Source: Deroplatys truncata (taxonomy: Eukaryota; Arthropoda; Insecta; Mantodea; Mantidae). From it: a stretch of DNA of 64,000 nt. Of the stretch, positions 31,455 to 44,384 are shown piece after piece; positions within the stretch are counted from its first letter, which is position 1, and each line of letters starts with the position of its first letter. The notes below the pieces were generated by a model. It searched no databases. It had not been told where the DNA came from and was given only the letters and a program-made list of their open reading frames with translations. The stretch spans positions 77,679,573 to 77,743,572 of the forward strand of contig CM060986.1 of assembly GCA_030765065.1 (NCBI GenBank), read 5' to 3'. The translations under genes and the position numbers were made by a program.

Positions 31455-31760
31455 ACAACGTTGAAAAATCTATTGGACAGGAAGGCTGACGTGGTAAAGC
31501 TAGTGCTCACATTCAGAAGATTCCGTGTTCAAATTCCATTGACCAGTCAACTTGACATGGGATTTTGGCAGTTTTTCTCCGTTGTTAACGGAATACTGTG
31601 TGTGGGTAAACTTCCGGCCATCTTCCTGTCATCCATTTCGCTATCTCATTTCCTTCTTCACCATCATCCCTCTAACGGGTTGATTATACATATAGGACTT
31701 CTGTGATTCAGATCCCGTAACTGATGTACAGACGTTGGGGTGAAAGTCCTACAAACAGAA
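31455..31760 (+). repeat. tRNA-derived SINE
   Basis: The tRNA-like head GAAGGCTGACGTGGTAAAGC (A-box-like) is followed by GTGTTCAAATTCC (B-box-like) 47 nt downstream. The body includes GTGTGGGTAAACTTCCGGCC and a CATCTTCCTGTCATCC block. Confidence 0.65.
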
Positions 31761-34134
31761 AATAAGAAGATAACGAAGATGAGAGATACCAGAAGGGAAG
31801 ATAGCAAATATCATGAAGTACAGATACTGTTTTGGCATTATCTGTGTGTGCTACCAACTAAACTTTAATTAACACTCGTGGCAAATCTCTTAAAGCTGAA
31901 AGCATCCTAAAGATTCAATATCCCATTTCTTTGTGCACATCTTTTCCTCAGTATAGGGAGTAAAATATTATCGAACAAATCTTTCAGCTCTGCTTTGCAT
32001 TCATATAAAATTCCTACTGTGACCAGAAACGACAAAACAATGTTGAATAAATATTTAAGGAAGAAGACGGTAATAATGAAAAATTAGCATATTTTCTTAA
32101 ATACGAAGTTAACTGATATTTTTAAATAGTAATAATCTCAGAATGTATTTTTATAAAGATTTATTACGTAGAATTTTGTAAGATACTAAAGAAGTCAAAT
32201 CTTTTCACTTTTTATTTCGTGACTCTTTATAACTCCACTCTTATAGGGAAATGAATTGAGATGCCATATTCTGTCAGTGGATGTTATTCACCAAGTTTTA
32301 TGCCGACCAGTTTAATTCTTGATTGAAAAGGTAGCTTAAATGCATAAATTTTTGGTTTAAGTGTATCTCCAAAATTATTAATAGTATTTGTGTTACAGTT
32401 GTGTTACGTGTATAAATTCGGTTCCATATGCCTTATCGGGTCCTTATATGCAGCCTTCGAAAATGAAGTGTACAGTTAAAACCTAATATGAAAATGAAAT
32501 AAAGGCCACTTGAATTTATATTTGAATAATGTAGTACGAGAATGGCAACACTGGCTGGAATTTTAAAATAAATCTGCGAATTCAAACAGATTTCTAGCAA
32601 TTTCCCTACCACCGGAAGTACAAGGTGTATTGAGATCATCGCTTTTGATGAAACAAAGATCTGGTTCTATAGTTGGTCTAGTGTACTTTTTTAATCAAGC
32701 GAGTGGCCACCCCAAGAACTGAATACAAACAAGCAGGACATCTATAACCCTACCATCCCCTACTACTGTGAGAAATACCAAACTTAATAAATTGAAAGTG
32801 ATTGAACATGTGGTTTATCAGAGCTAGAGGGACTGCCACAGTGTTCATGAAGAATCTATTCTGAAGACTTCATCTCTCTCCATTAGTTATTACTGACGTG
32901 AGCCTAGCCAATCTCAGGGGATCAGTGGCTATTTTAAGAAACCATCTACGTAAAGCATAAAACCATATATACTTATGTATAAACACTTAAATACTTTAAT
33001 TTCATGTATATTATTATTTTTCTATTTAAAATTCATAAAATTATCTATATACAACTAAATAAACATGCATATGTTTAGTTGTTCTATTTGATACAATTGC
33101 ACTCATTATTTTAAAGGCAAGCCATAATTTATGGGAATATTTATAAAATAAAAAAATGTGGATAGCACATTTCAGTGTACCTTGTTTGCATCTTAGAAAA
33201 ATTATGAATAAATGAATCTGTAACCCAATTGACTAAATTAGACTTCCTTCTCTGTACGCTCATCTCACTCACCAGATTATTAATAACCATAAAGCTAGAA
33301 ATTGTAACATTTGGAAACTTAAAATGGAATTTTGTCCAACTCTTGCAGAAAAGTATTTCACGTACGCATCATATAGAAAAATATGCTGTTTTAAGCATTC
33401 TTCTCGCTTGGCACTACAGTTCCAATTGAACACTGTCCTCTTCAATTCTTTGTCTCCGTTCCTCTCTATTCCTTGCCCAGCTTTCAGGCTGTTATTCCCA
33501 GTAGTTTTCTTGCATCCCCTCGCAGTGCATTTTCCCGTCTGTACCTGTCTTCCGACTTCTTTTACCAATAACTCTATGCCCCAACGCCTTTCTTTGTACG
33601 CACTGTTCCTCCATCCAAATCACGTGTTCTGGCCTCTATAGTCTTTTTTAATTTAATGAAGGTAGATATTCTAATATCCTTGTACAGTTCATATATTTAA
33701 TCTTTTAATCTTGTTTTCCACGCTCCATATTCTTGATTTGGTTCATATATAAAATGTTTACTTCAAACGTATCCAATTTTTTATGAAAGTGTTTTAGAAA
33801 GTGTCCGCAACGACAGAAATGATTGTATGGTCGTTTTGTATAGTTCGTTTTTTTTATTATTTTTATGAACTGCTCAGAATTTTATTAAGTCTAGCATCAA
33901 TAGGTGCTGTCTGCTTTAAAGGTTCTTCCACTAATTCTCGTCTTAATTAAATATAAATTACTCGTTAAACCTCTTATAAAAATATTTACAATTTGAATGT
34001 TCTAATTCAATTACTTTAGTATTTTTTATAGTTTGCATGTATTCACATAGCGTTTAAGCTTTTCTCCCCTAAAATACAGCCCCATTTCCGGTACATGTAT
34101 TGTTAATTATTCTTAATAAACATGCTTAAGCTTT
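31761..34134. other. Unannotated AT-rich DNA
   Basis: No recognised gene or element. Frames up to about 105 codons at 33269-33641 overlap on opposite strands and have no protein-like signature. Confidence 0.4.
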
Positions 34135-34750
34135 TGTTACAGTCTATGATATTGATGTCATTGGCACAGACCACTGTATTGTTGTACTCATTGATTGTTA
34201 TATTTTTTTATGATATACTGCAGGATCAAACTAAAGATCAATGGTGTCAGCATATTGTAGCGTATGTGGGTGTATTGTCGCATCGGACACATTATTGCTG
34301 TGTATAATGTTGTTGAGGTAATTGTTGTGTTTGTGTGTTTAGTTCTTATCCGGCCCGTCAATTCCATCTTCCTAGTTGGGGGTTGAAGGCAAGACAGGGA
34401 ATAGCTTCCTTGTGTGTGTCGTCTTGGCGTCACTTGTAGCCAGAGTATAACGTAGGTCTCCCAAGAGCATGGTTGCGTGTGTGCATGATGGATGTGTGTG
34501 CGTGGGGCATCTCCGCCAGTGTTCTTCTGTAATCCTTTGTGTATAATGTAGGGCACCTTGTTAAGTATAATAAATCAGAGGTAAATGTATGTATATTTTA
34601 TGTTCTAAATACCCCACGCCCGCTTAGTTTGTGCAGCAAGTTCTTGGTACCTCTCATGTGCCTCTGAGTTACGTTCCCCAATGTTTATGCCGGGGTAACA
34701 AAATTTAATATTCTAACTGCAAACCTTTCGGTCTCATCCCGGGTATAACA
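34135..34750 (+). repeat. Solo-LTR-like sequence, copy 1
   Basis: Starts TGTTACAG and ends GGGTATAACA (TG...CA). It aligns with 50097-50621 through GATGTCATT..CCAGACCACTG, CCTTTGTG.ATAATGTAG, AATAAATC and the closing CTTTCGGTCTCATCCC. The AATAAA near 34569 fits an R-region poly(A) signal. No clear duplication flanks it, and no internal retroelement genes lie nearby. Confidence 0.5.
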
Positions 34751-35059
34751 ATATCACCTTATTTTAAATCTGCCTACATCAAAATTTTGTGTTAAATCTC
34801 TCTGAATTGTTACTCATGAAGTATTTTACATTGTGATCATAGTTTACTAGAAAATATTCTATACTTTAGTCTGTTTACGGAGTCATAAGCGGCTTTGAAG
34901 TCCACGGTGCTACTAAATATTCTATAATATTATACCTAAATCTGCTTAAAGCATACACAGCCATATTGAAAAGTGTATGGCCAACGTACAACACAATTAT
35001 ACTTTTACCTAGACACAAACTTCCATCCCAAGCAGCTACCAGAAAACTCAAACGATAAA

Positions 35060-35350
35060 CACACTCGCCGTTTACTGTGAGCTTGAGAACGAAGGTAATG
35101 GTAGAAGCGGCGACTGTTGCTCAGGCCAAGGCCGCAGCATAGTCGGTATAACCTAACATAATTACATTTCCACGCACTTTCTGGAGGAGGGGGAAAGACA
35201 AAGCTTTCAGCAAGTTTTAGTTCGATAGCGCGCTAGGTGCTTACGCTGGCAAGCGGCGTTATACTTGTTTACTCGTACCGCTCGGCACCGACCTCCCGAT
35301 AACCTTGGGTCATAGCCACTGCATTTCAATATGCTTTATAATTTCGAAAA
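35060..35350 (-). repeat. R2 repeat, partial minus copy
   Basis: Shares with 28000-28200 the series GGAGG.GGGGGAAAGA, GATAGCGC, GGCG..GTTATACTTGT, CTCCCGATAACCTTGGGTCATAGCC. Confidence 0.5.
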
Positions 35351-36985
35351 TTAGTGCACTAATCATACACTAAAATTGTTAAGTTTAGGCCCAGCTGTAA
35401 GTTTATGTTGCTCATCGATTAACACAAGTTTGTATACTGAGAAGGATCTTTCCACATGTAACATATTGAACAAAATATTAACAGCGCTTTGCTAAATATG
35501 GGTAAACTTCTTCAGGAAGCACCACGGTTTCAACTTTATTTATTCACAGAACACAAAACTTTGACGTCGGGAATTCTCTCTAAAACACTGCACAATCTAC
35601 ACTTAATTTTTCTACTCTCTTTGAAGGAAAGTCTCAGGTTCACTCTGAATCCCATTGAGAAGTGATTGGGTGTCTCCGCAGCGAGGAATTTATTAATATT
35701 ATTATGTGTTGGAGCTGAATATATGATGCTGTGATGGTGTGTCATATACTGGATGTAACATATATCTGTTGTTGATTCTGCTGCCAGCTGCTTCAATTAT
35801 AGAGCTATGAGTATTGGATGTATTGTGAAGGACAACACCAGTTTAATTTGACTGAGGAATTTATTGTGAACTAATATTTTAGTTCTTGAAATGAGTTGTC
35901 GACCGTTTGAAATAAAGAGACAGAGTGATTCTGAATTTTAGCACTCTAAACTATAATACTTGAATTATTATACCTGCTAACTTTTGCGGTTTGAAATAAC
36001 CGTTTCCACAATAATAGAAACCAGACCCCTAACTCGCCGTGAGTCGCTAAAATGTTGACCGGCAGGACTCCTTGCAGGAGTCGCGAAATCTTAATTACAC
36101 AAGGACGTCACTGGGTGCATAAAATATGACACGAGCAAGTACTGTTGGTGGTAACAGGTGATACTGGAGCTAGATGCATGAACATTTATTAATTTTAGCT
36201 CCACCTACATATATTATTCTCCTACCAAACGCGCAGCCAATTTTCAATTATTACCTATTCTTACGTCTCTGACTTTGTTACTAACTGAGGCTGGCTAAAT
36301 TCTCAAAACGTAAATGCCTTTCTCTTTTCCGGAATTGGCCTACGTGTCTGTAAACGTACGGAATTTAACTCTAAACTGCGTTCCCATAAATCCAAGCTAA
36401 TGTTTTTGCTCCTTCTCGGCTCACTAATGACTCTGGCTTGCCCTTTTCTCGTGGCAAATCTAGGTAAATCAAACCTGTTACTTTATACTTGATTTAACAC
36501 ATGGGAATTATTTATTTCAATTATTTTTAATTGTTTATATCTACCCTTCAATAATTAGGGTATCAATGTTTTATTACATTCTCGATGCATAGAAACATGA
36601 CAAAATATGCAGTAACATCGACAAGTTCTAATTATATGCACCACTAAATTTTAAAGACAAGCTCAGATGAACATGAAACATATTGAAAATCTTTATTCTG
36701 TATAACAAATAAAAGAAACTAAATATGCATTTGCACACAAATCCGATGTCTATTATTAGTTACGTTATCCGTACCCTGCCGGGTCTTCATAAGCAAATTG
36801 ATCGGCGAGTATTGCAGCTGTCGCAAAGTGGAGGATTACTGAAAAAAACTTCTACAAAACGTATTATGCAATTATAAGCGTAAAGAAGAACCTTCGAGGA
36901 CTCGGCAAAATTCCTAAAAAAAATCGAAATAACCTTCATCAATATTTAAAGAACGTTTTACCTTCTATACTTACCTATAGCAACT
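35351..36985. other. Unannotated DNA
   Basis: No recognised element. A minus-strand frame at 35536-35796 (86 codons) has no family signature. Confidence 0.4.
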
Positions 36986-37640
36986 AAAGGAGGTATTACG
37001 CATATCCAAAAATGTACGTTTTGAGGCTCCCTGAATACAAAAACAAGCATCTTTAGAGAAAGGTGTGCGTGCGCATGTGTGTATCTTTGTGAATAATATA
37101 ACTCAAAAAGGGAAAACTCTATTCAGAATCAAACTGGGTATTTAAATTTATCATCTAAAGATGTGACACAATATTTTAAAACATTCTCCCTCCTCAAACT
37201 ACCTTTTACTGAAAAAACGATTATTGTTTTTTATTTTCTCAAAAATAACTCTAAGGAGCTTTATAAAATAATATATGTTTAGGATATGACAACTACAATA
37301 TATAGCTTGAATTTTCTGATAATAGCTTGAGAAGATCTTGTATTTCTAAATGAATTTTGTATAATAAAAAAATCGTAAGAAGTAAATAAAATCGTACTAC
37401 ATAATATAGGTATGTCTCCTTAAAGCACACAGTTTGTGCCAAATAATTTTTTCTTAAAAATTGAGTTCTTATTTAAGGATGCTCTTTAACTAGTATGGCT
37501 CCTAGCGTCCCATTATATATTGGGCGTGAAAGACAGGAAAAGTTTGCTCAGAGGCCTCTTAATCAGGCTTGAGGTTATTTCACGTGCCTTAAAAGAGCTA
37601 GTAGAGAAAGTCATGTAGCAGATTTTTCTTGGCATTCAAA
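36986..37640 (+). repeat. R1 interspersed repeat, truncated
   Basis: Plus-orientation blocks from TACGTTTTGAGGCTCCCTGA through CTCAAAAAGGGAAAACTC to the GTAGTACG-like middle, ending with GTAGAGAAAGTCATGTAG. Confidence 0.65.
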
Positions 37641-37734
37641 GAGCATGGAATTTCGAAGACATTACATAGCTAAATGGGACGCAGCATAACTCGGTTTATC
37701 AAAAATAAAAAAAAATCTTGAAAAATTTTGTTAT

Positions 37735-37960
37735 ACCAAGTTGGTGTTGATCCGACTTTTCGTTTTTGAGTATTGTTGTTCATAGAAATACAGCCCCGCA
37801 AAAAGACACACGCGCACACAGAAGACCTTTTTCTAAAAATGCCCCTTTTTATTCAGAATGCCTCAAAATACGTATCCAGTAAAATCTCGGTATCGAATTT
37901 TTGTGTGGAACGCAATACCTTCTCTACTTACTAGATATGTGATAGAAAAAGTAATAAAGC
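37735..37960 (-). repeat. R1 interspersed repeat, terminal fragment
   Basis: Minus-orientation fragment from CCAAGTTGGTGTTGATCCG to GATAGAAAAAGTAATAA, with a short CACACACG tract in the usual place. Confidence 0.65.
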
Positions 37961-38388
37961 AAGATGGTTGATGCCGCATGTCAGGGTGATAAACGTTAAC
38001 TTGAGTCATTAGGTTTACAACTAGGGGACTTTTTTGTGGGGGGAGAAACAGGAATAAAGGATTTAGGAAAAACAAGAATATATAGGGTATTTGGGAAGAA
38101 AAGGAAGAGGAATGGAAAGGGTTTAATGCTGTTTTGGCGCTTTTCATTGGGGCACAGTGATGTCATGGTGGCTGGTACCGCCGTAGCAAACCCGCTGCTT
38201 GTGAGTGCATAGTAATGTGTGGCGGAGTGCTCCGCAGTGGGGATGAGGTAACTGTCATGGCCGAGGCTCTGACACGGATCTTTGACGTTGGTGTTTTGTG
38301 ATTCATGAGTGAGATTTTGTGGGTACCTTTCCCGGGCCTGTTACCTCCAGGCAATGGTCATTGTGAAGTGGTGTTGGTGGCGCTGAGG

Positions 38389-38952
38389 TATTCATCTGTT
38401 GCGGCGTCTGTTGTATTGAGCAGGTTGTTGTAGGACATGTTGCTCGATGAAGTTGCGTATTAGTAGATAGCTCTCCTCCAGCTTGTGGTGATTGTCCTGT
38501 AGTTGGCGGAGGCTGTTGGTGATATCTGTGTTGGTACGTAGTTGTTGTTTCCTGATGCCGGCGAATGATGCCCCGATAGCCGTCAGACGCTCGGCACGAT
38601 CGTCGGTGGTGTCTGTAGCGTGGTCTTCTTCCAGATAGCTTTCAATGTGGTACAGCTTACGCTGAATGGATGGCAGCAGGTCTGGATCGTCATAATGAGA
38701 TAACTCATCGATTGAAGTCCTCAATCTATTGAGACTTCCGGTGGCGCTTGCGTAGGTTCGGTTTGAGGTGCGTTGTTCCGCTTCGATGCCGGCAAACCGC
38801 CGGTTGGCGGCCTGCCGAAGCGCTTCCAGTTTTTGGTTGAGTGTTGGGACCTCTGCCTGTATGGTGGCTGAGGCCGCCAGAGGTTCTGTGATGGATGCTT
38901 CTATTGCTGACAGTGTGTTAGTTGTGGCCGTGTTGCTGTTGTCGGCCCAGAC
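38389..38952 (-). CDS. Coiled-coil-rich open frame of unknown origin (possible retroelement Gag-like piece)
   Basis: The minus strand is open for about 187 codons between a TAG upstream (near 38955) and the TAG at 38389-38391, in a locally GC-rich island (37.97-38.95 kb). Composition suits a helical, coiled-coil protein: LSAIEASITEPLAASATIQA, TLNQKLEALRQAANRRFAGI, SIQRKLYHIESYLEEDHATD, LEESYLLIRNFIEQHVLQ. No ATG lies near the upstream edge, so it may start in an exon or be truncated. No zinc knuckle, protease or reverse transcriptase follows. Gag-like is a guess from the shape only. Confidence 0.4.
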
Positions 38953-38955
38953 AAG

Positions 38956-39829
38956 CTATTTAATGTAGACGCACTATTTCGGTTTTCTGCTGATATTAGG
39001 AATCATTGTCATATCATTGGCTCTCTAATATTCTTTTCTTTGGTAAAAAGGTTTGGTCATCACCTTGCTTCTCTGCCATAATCACTGATTATAACCTCGA
39101 TGTGCCTTAAGTATTAAGTACTTTACCATAGTATGGTCTTAATTTACATAACATGTGTATGTAATCAAACTTTGCAAATGTTTGTACTGTAACAGTATGA
39201 AGGACAACTTTTAGGTACGTTTTAATATGATTTCGGCGTATTACGTAAATCAAAAATTGAATGTTTTGGTTTCTTTCTATTCACATATTCCTCCTGTAAA
39301 AATAAAACCCCACACAAAGAGACAACGTTAACACCAAACATGGCAAAAACAATTCAAATTTCTAGTTAACTGCATAATTACTCATACTCACAATTGGTAG
39401 TAACCTAATAGCCTAATAACCTAAGCTAATAATTAAATGTACGTATAATTAGCCTAATTAATGTAACTTTAATCTAATATAAATAGTAATGTAATTACTA
39501 TAATCATATGATTGATAAAATTAATCAGTGCCTCAATTGGTGACTACATGTACGGAGTATAAAGTTTGAACACCGGAATATAAAAACAGGACGCCAAAGT
39601 AACAGATAAAATATAATCAAACCTACCGATATATGTAACAGTGGTCTATGCGCAGAAGTTGCCTGTTATGAATGGAACCGAACAACCCGAAAATCACCAC
39701 ATTCTAGTGACTTGTCCCATAATAGTGGAAAAATGTCAAAGTTTTAGTTTAGTAACCTCTCGTGTATTGTAACCTCTATATCCGCTTATTATAAGTCAGA
39801 CTTTCGCTTTGGTTTACTGTATTATTACT
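38956..39829. other. Unannotated AT-rich DNA
   Basis: Nothing recognised; a run of short TAACCTAATA/CCTAAGC iterations lies near 39400-39480. Confidence 0.4.
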
Positions 39830-39957
39830 TTTTCTACCACGTACATAGAAGTTGGAGAAGGTATTGCATTCCATACAAAAATTAGATACCGAGGTTTCAC
39901 CGGAAATACATATTTTGTGAACCCTGAATCCAAGAAAAGCGTTCTTAGATAAGGTTC

Positions 39958-39990
<33 letters not shown>

Positions 39991-40755
39991 TATGTGTGTG
40001 TGAGCGCATAGTTTAAGAACGAAAAGTCGGATAAATACAAAAGTTGATATTTAGGTTCAGTATTCTTCAAAGATGACAGAAAAAGATTTTCAAAAAAATC
40101 CCCTTATCCGAAACTTCTCTTTACATGCAATATGTTTCGAAACTTTTGATTTTCTAAAAATTGGCTCTGACGATTTTGATTAAAATACCATATATTAAAG
40201 ACATTTACATGACAAATAACATGACGTGTGTCTTAAATTTTCTGGGAATAAGCTTTGAAGTCCTCTTCATTCGGAATGACGTCAACGTTAAACAGTAGAC
40301 GGAAACATACTACAACAAACTTGTAGATCTATCTAAAACACACAATTTATTTCCGACATATCCGTTATTAATGGTTCGAATTGTTCAACACGCCATACGT
40401 TTAAAGTCCTGTCGATTTTCAATTGTTTCTCACGATTGCATGGAAACAGTATGAAATTTTAAGACCAATATATAGCGTACAGTTTTTAAACATTTGGTTT
40501 TCGCTGTTCCGTTTATTTCTATAACGAAACATGTAATGTAGCTATTTCTGCAGAGGTTTATCTCGATTAAAATGAAGCAGATATAAAAATAAGCTTTCAT
40601 AATATTTTGTATATCCACTAATAAACGAACGAAATGTGTAATGAAATTTTATCTTGATTGGAAAGAAGTGGATAGGAGAATAAACTTTTGTAATAATGAG
40701 TTACATAAGAATATAAAATGTCATGTGAATGTGACACATCAGACTGTTTTATTTC
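39830..40755 (+). repeat. R1 interspersed repeat
   Basis: Plus-orientation copy with an internal TG/CGTG tract (39960-40003). A roughly 70-bp extra segment near 40640-40705 precedes the terminal GTCATGTGAATGTGACACATCAGA. Confidence 0.75.
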
Positions 40756-40872
40756 TCGGTAGTTTAGCGCCAGTCGGGAATAATGTTATTTATAATAAAG
40801 TAGTACATTTAAGATACGATCTCTAGCAGCTTCATGAAATATTCTCATTTAATTTATACTTTAACTATTTAA

Positions 40873-41804
40873 GGGGACAAGGTAGTCTGAACACATGGAA
40901 AATATACCTAGTGTGGTAAATACCGCTGTCTTAAAGTTCTCAATGGTTTTTCCTGAAATTTTGGTGAATTATTCTATAAATCATGGTAATTATTTCAAGT
41001 GGTTTTTCGCATAGTTTATGTAGTTAGGTCCGTAAAAATTATTTAATTAAGCAGAAAGATAATAAAATCTACTCTTAAAACATCTGAATTCATGTACCTT
41101 TTTCTGTGATACTACTTGCAATACAGAATCATACGTTTGCATGCTTGTTCTTAGTATAATCAGCTATCTTCTGAACCTCAATTATTTAGTTATGTATATC
41201 AGTTCACTATAAATTGAAAAAAAAATATTTGCAAAGTCAAAAAAGTAAGAATGTGAAACATTTGCAACGTTGTTGCTTTCTTAATATCATAATGTAGGTT
41301 ATAAAATTATGATTTTAGTTCAGAAAGATTGTGTTGTATACATGTACTGAAAATTTTGGCTCTCTACCTCTCATACTTTCTGAGAAAAAGGTACATAAGT
41401 ATCCAAAAATGTTGTTTTGAGAAAACTGAATTTAAAGTTTGAACATTAATATTCTTACACATTTCAGTACATTTCAGGGACATAATCATCTGCACCTTCA
41501 TTCCTGGATTGCTTCAGCTTTTCTGATGGACTTCTCTTGGTCCTGGCCTCTTTTGTTAATTGCTGAACTGCTCGCTGGGCATGGTATAGAAGTTCGTTGC
41601 TGAAAGATACCAGTATGTTGTAAAAAGGGGCGTTGCATGACAGCTTTAAAGGGATGCAAACAAGCATTCAAGTGATATTTAAATGTCTTAAAACCTTCGT
41701 AACTCCCAAAAAATATATATTTTCTGAAACTGGAAATAATAGAGATTTTATTAATGCCTAAAACAAAAAATGTGATTTTTTACCATTTCAGAGTACCTTG
41801 TCCC
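40873..41804. mobile_element. TTAA-flanked DNA element with GGGACAAGGTA inverted ends
   Basis: The left end GGGGACAAGGTAGTCTGAA and right end TTCAGAGTACCTTGTCCC are inverted; TTAA precedes the left end (40869-40872) and lies one base past the right end (41806-41809). A related left end with TTAA occurs at 57464. Inside, the minus strand 41667-41464 encodes a short basic stretch (LTKEARTKRSPSEKL, then a DDYVP motif) that could be the tail of a transposase. The TTAA target suggests a piggyBac-like mechanism, but the family is not established. Confidence 0.55.
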
Positions 41805-42454
41805 ATTAATGCGTACATATCCTTTTTTACGGTATTAAGTTAAACGAGTGTATAATATGTTTGGCGTGGGCTACAACAAGCTATATAAAAGCCTTTCCAG
41901 CTTGCGGTTCATTTAACGCCATTTCTGACTAGCGCTACACAAAAGAGACCCAAGTTATGTGGCCATATGAGACCGCTGAATGTACCTGTATAATGACCGG
42001 CGGTCACAAAGCCGAACAGCCTGAATAGGCGAATCAGCCGACCCAAACCTTAATTGCGTTTTGTACAACCATTTTACTTTACGTATACTACTTCAGAGAT
42101 TCTGTTTTTGATAATAGTTTTATGTGTGTGTTTGATGCGCACAGCATTCGCTGGAAACCTAGTGAACGGAAGCAAAACCTTGCTAATTTCAATCCAAACA
42201 ACTGAGTATCATGGGTAATACCCAAACTGGGCAGATTTTGAAAGCGAGCTATGTTTATCATTGTTTCTTCCTCGCCAACAGACGAAACAGTATAATTATC
42301 GACTAAAAAGCCTATGTGCAATTTAAAAAGAACTAGAATATTAGAGATTCCATAAGGGAATAAAATATGATTTTCAATAATCACAATCCTTTATTCTCCC
42401 AAAAATACTTCATGGAGAACTTATAAACGGTTTATATCTATTTATATCTAATAA
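41805..42454. other. Unannotated DNA with a TATA-like motif
   Basis: TATATAAAAG occurs at about 41881-41890, and GAGACCGCTGAATG (near 41970) is shared with 58790-58803, hinting at a low-copy repeat. No gene seen. Confidence 0.3.
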
Positions 42455-43000
42455 TAAAGAACTTTGTGTGTTACATTCACATGACTTTCTCCACCAGCTA
42501 TCGTTTATTAGTGGGTATAAAGCTATTCTTACTACAAATTATGTTTCTATCTGCTTCATTTCAATCTAGATAAACCTTTGCAGAAATAACTACATTACAA
42601 ATTTCGCTACAGATACAAACAGAATATCGGCAGTCAAGTTTAAGAACTGCTCGCCCTAAAATTCCATACTATTTCCATGCAATCAAGAGAAACAACTGAA
42701 AACCGATGAACCCTTAAAAGAATAATAAAAGTCTTCAAACCCAACCATTCATAACAAATATCTCAAAAATGGTTTATGCCAGAAAACAGCTGTTTTAAAT
42801 ACGCTGTGTTTTTAAAGAGATCTGCATTTTATGTCTACAATATTTTCGTCTATTGTTTAATGGTTGCCAGTTACACAAGATTATACAAAGTTCCTTTAGA
42901 ATGGAGAGGACTTCAAGAGTATTCCCAGAAAATTCAAGACATACATTTTATTTTTCATATAAATGGAGGCAGTAATTTTAACACTTAAATGATTTTAGTC
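42455..43000 (-). repeat. R1 interspersed repeat, one half
   Basis: Minus-orientation copy from TTACATTCACATGACTTTCT through AGAGATCTGCATTTTATG to AAAATTCAAGACATACA. Confidence 0.75.
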
Positions 43001-43739
43001 AAATTATATAATATGTAAATTCAATAACAATCTGTGTATGTAATAATTTGTAAAATGTATGTATCAGTCATTGCTTATATTATTGTAAACATGTTCAATA
43101 ATGTTATGTGAATGCATTACGAAATTTAATAATGTAGGAGCTGTGAGAATAATAAGTTTAAAAGTTGCCTATTGGAGTAGGATTAGCCAATCAGAGACTT
43201 GAAATACAGAAATTTACAAGTTTAGACGGTTGAAATCAATTCAGTTGCCTCCAAACAGTGCTCATAACCAGACGTGTTGCTTCTAGATATGGCTCATAAC
43301 CAGACGCGAGATGTGTCCTCCAGAAATTAAATATGTATTCGTGTGAGACGAAAATAGTTTACGTGTTATAAAGTGCAAGTATTAAATAAAAGAATCTCAC
43401 AGCTTTCTATATCAGTGAAGTGCTATTTAATTTGTGTCAAGGATTAATAAAAAGGAGTCAATTAAAACTTAAAATTTGTGTAAGCCTACATTCTTCAGTC
43501 GTACCACACCCTGATATGATATCCATGTCTCTAAAATAATACTGACGCAGCCGAGGCAAACATAAATATTGAATATCTAAAGAAACAGTTTAATTACAAA
43601 GATAATATTTTTTTAAATTGTTGGACGAAGGCTACCGGGTACTATACGTGCGGTTGCAACCAACTTCATGTTCGGCTCTCCAACAGTTTAAATATAATAC
43701 AACTCCTTCAATACAAATTACTTCAAATTGACGCCCAAA
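43001..43739. other. Unannotated DNA
   Basis: A near-duplicate pair of GCTCATAACCAGACG motifs occurs near 43260 and 43290. The AATAAAAG and flanks could be retroelement leader, but no boundary is clear. Confidence 0.3.
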
Positions 43740-44372
43740 GCGTGGTGCTAATAAATAACATAACAAAACATCTTCTTCAAAATATCTTTAGTATGTGGTA
43801 TTTTAATAAAGATCGTTACTTTTTTTCGAATCAGAGGTTTCTCCGGAACCAGGACAGAGCGCTGCAAGTAGGCTGTAACGGCTCTTTTTGCTTCCAACGT
43901 GACCCTGGGAGGGAGGGCTGAGGGGAGAGATCTGAAATGTGACCAGATCTGAATGAAAACGGGCGGAAGCATGGACGAGATCCCTAATTTTTCCGGATAG
44001 AAAGCATCCGACGCCACCCAAAAGCAAATAACCTCCAGCGTTCTCGGGGCGGAGGCTACTCGGATGAGAGACATAAATGAGCAATCCCCGCAGCGACACC
44101 AGTGAAGAAACCTCTACATTGGGCAAACCACCGTCCAGACGCAACGTGCCGAACACCGTCGGCTGGTTCTACAGCCCTGAAACAGATGACAAGGAAGATG
44201 ATGATTACAGGAAATGACAGTCTTGGTAGAAGATGTACTACCCTAGCATTCGCCCGTCGGGGAAACCACAAAAAATCATGAGCCAGAGTAGCCGGTTGCC
44301 GAGGATCGAACCCGGAACCTCCCAAACGCGGGCCTTACGTTGACGCTTGAGCCAACCCGTTTTGGTCCTTGT
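43740..44372 (-). repeat. Long tRNA-derived SINE
   Basis: On the minus strand it starts near GGGTTGGCTCAAGCG (A-box-like), with GGTTCGATCC (B box) about 50 nt on and GTGGTTTCCCCGACGGGCGA after that. The body extends over 500 bp of GC-richer sequence to about 43740. Minus-strand frames in the body overlap one another and are not convincing genes. Confidence 0.65.
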
Positions 44373-44384
44373 AAAGGTATATGG

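Noticed and set aside
34188-34556. 122-codon minus-strand frame
   Set aside because: Lies antisense inside a solo-LTR-like sequence and has a low-complexity Thr/His-rich composition.
43748-44325. Overlapping 89-117-codon minus-strand frames
   Set aside because: They fall in the body of a tRNA-derived SINE and overlap in three frames; no conserved domain is visible.
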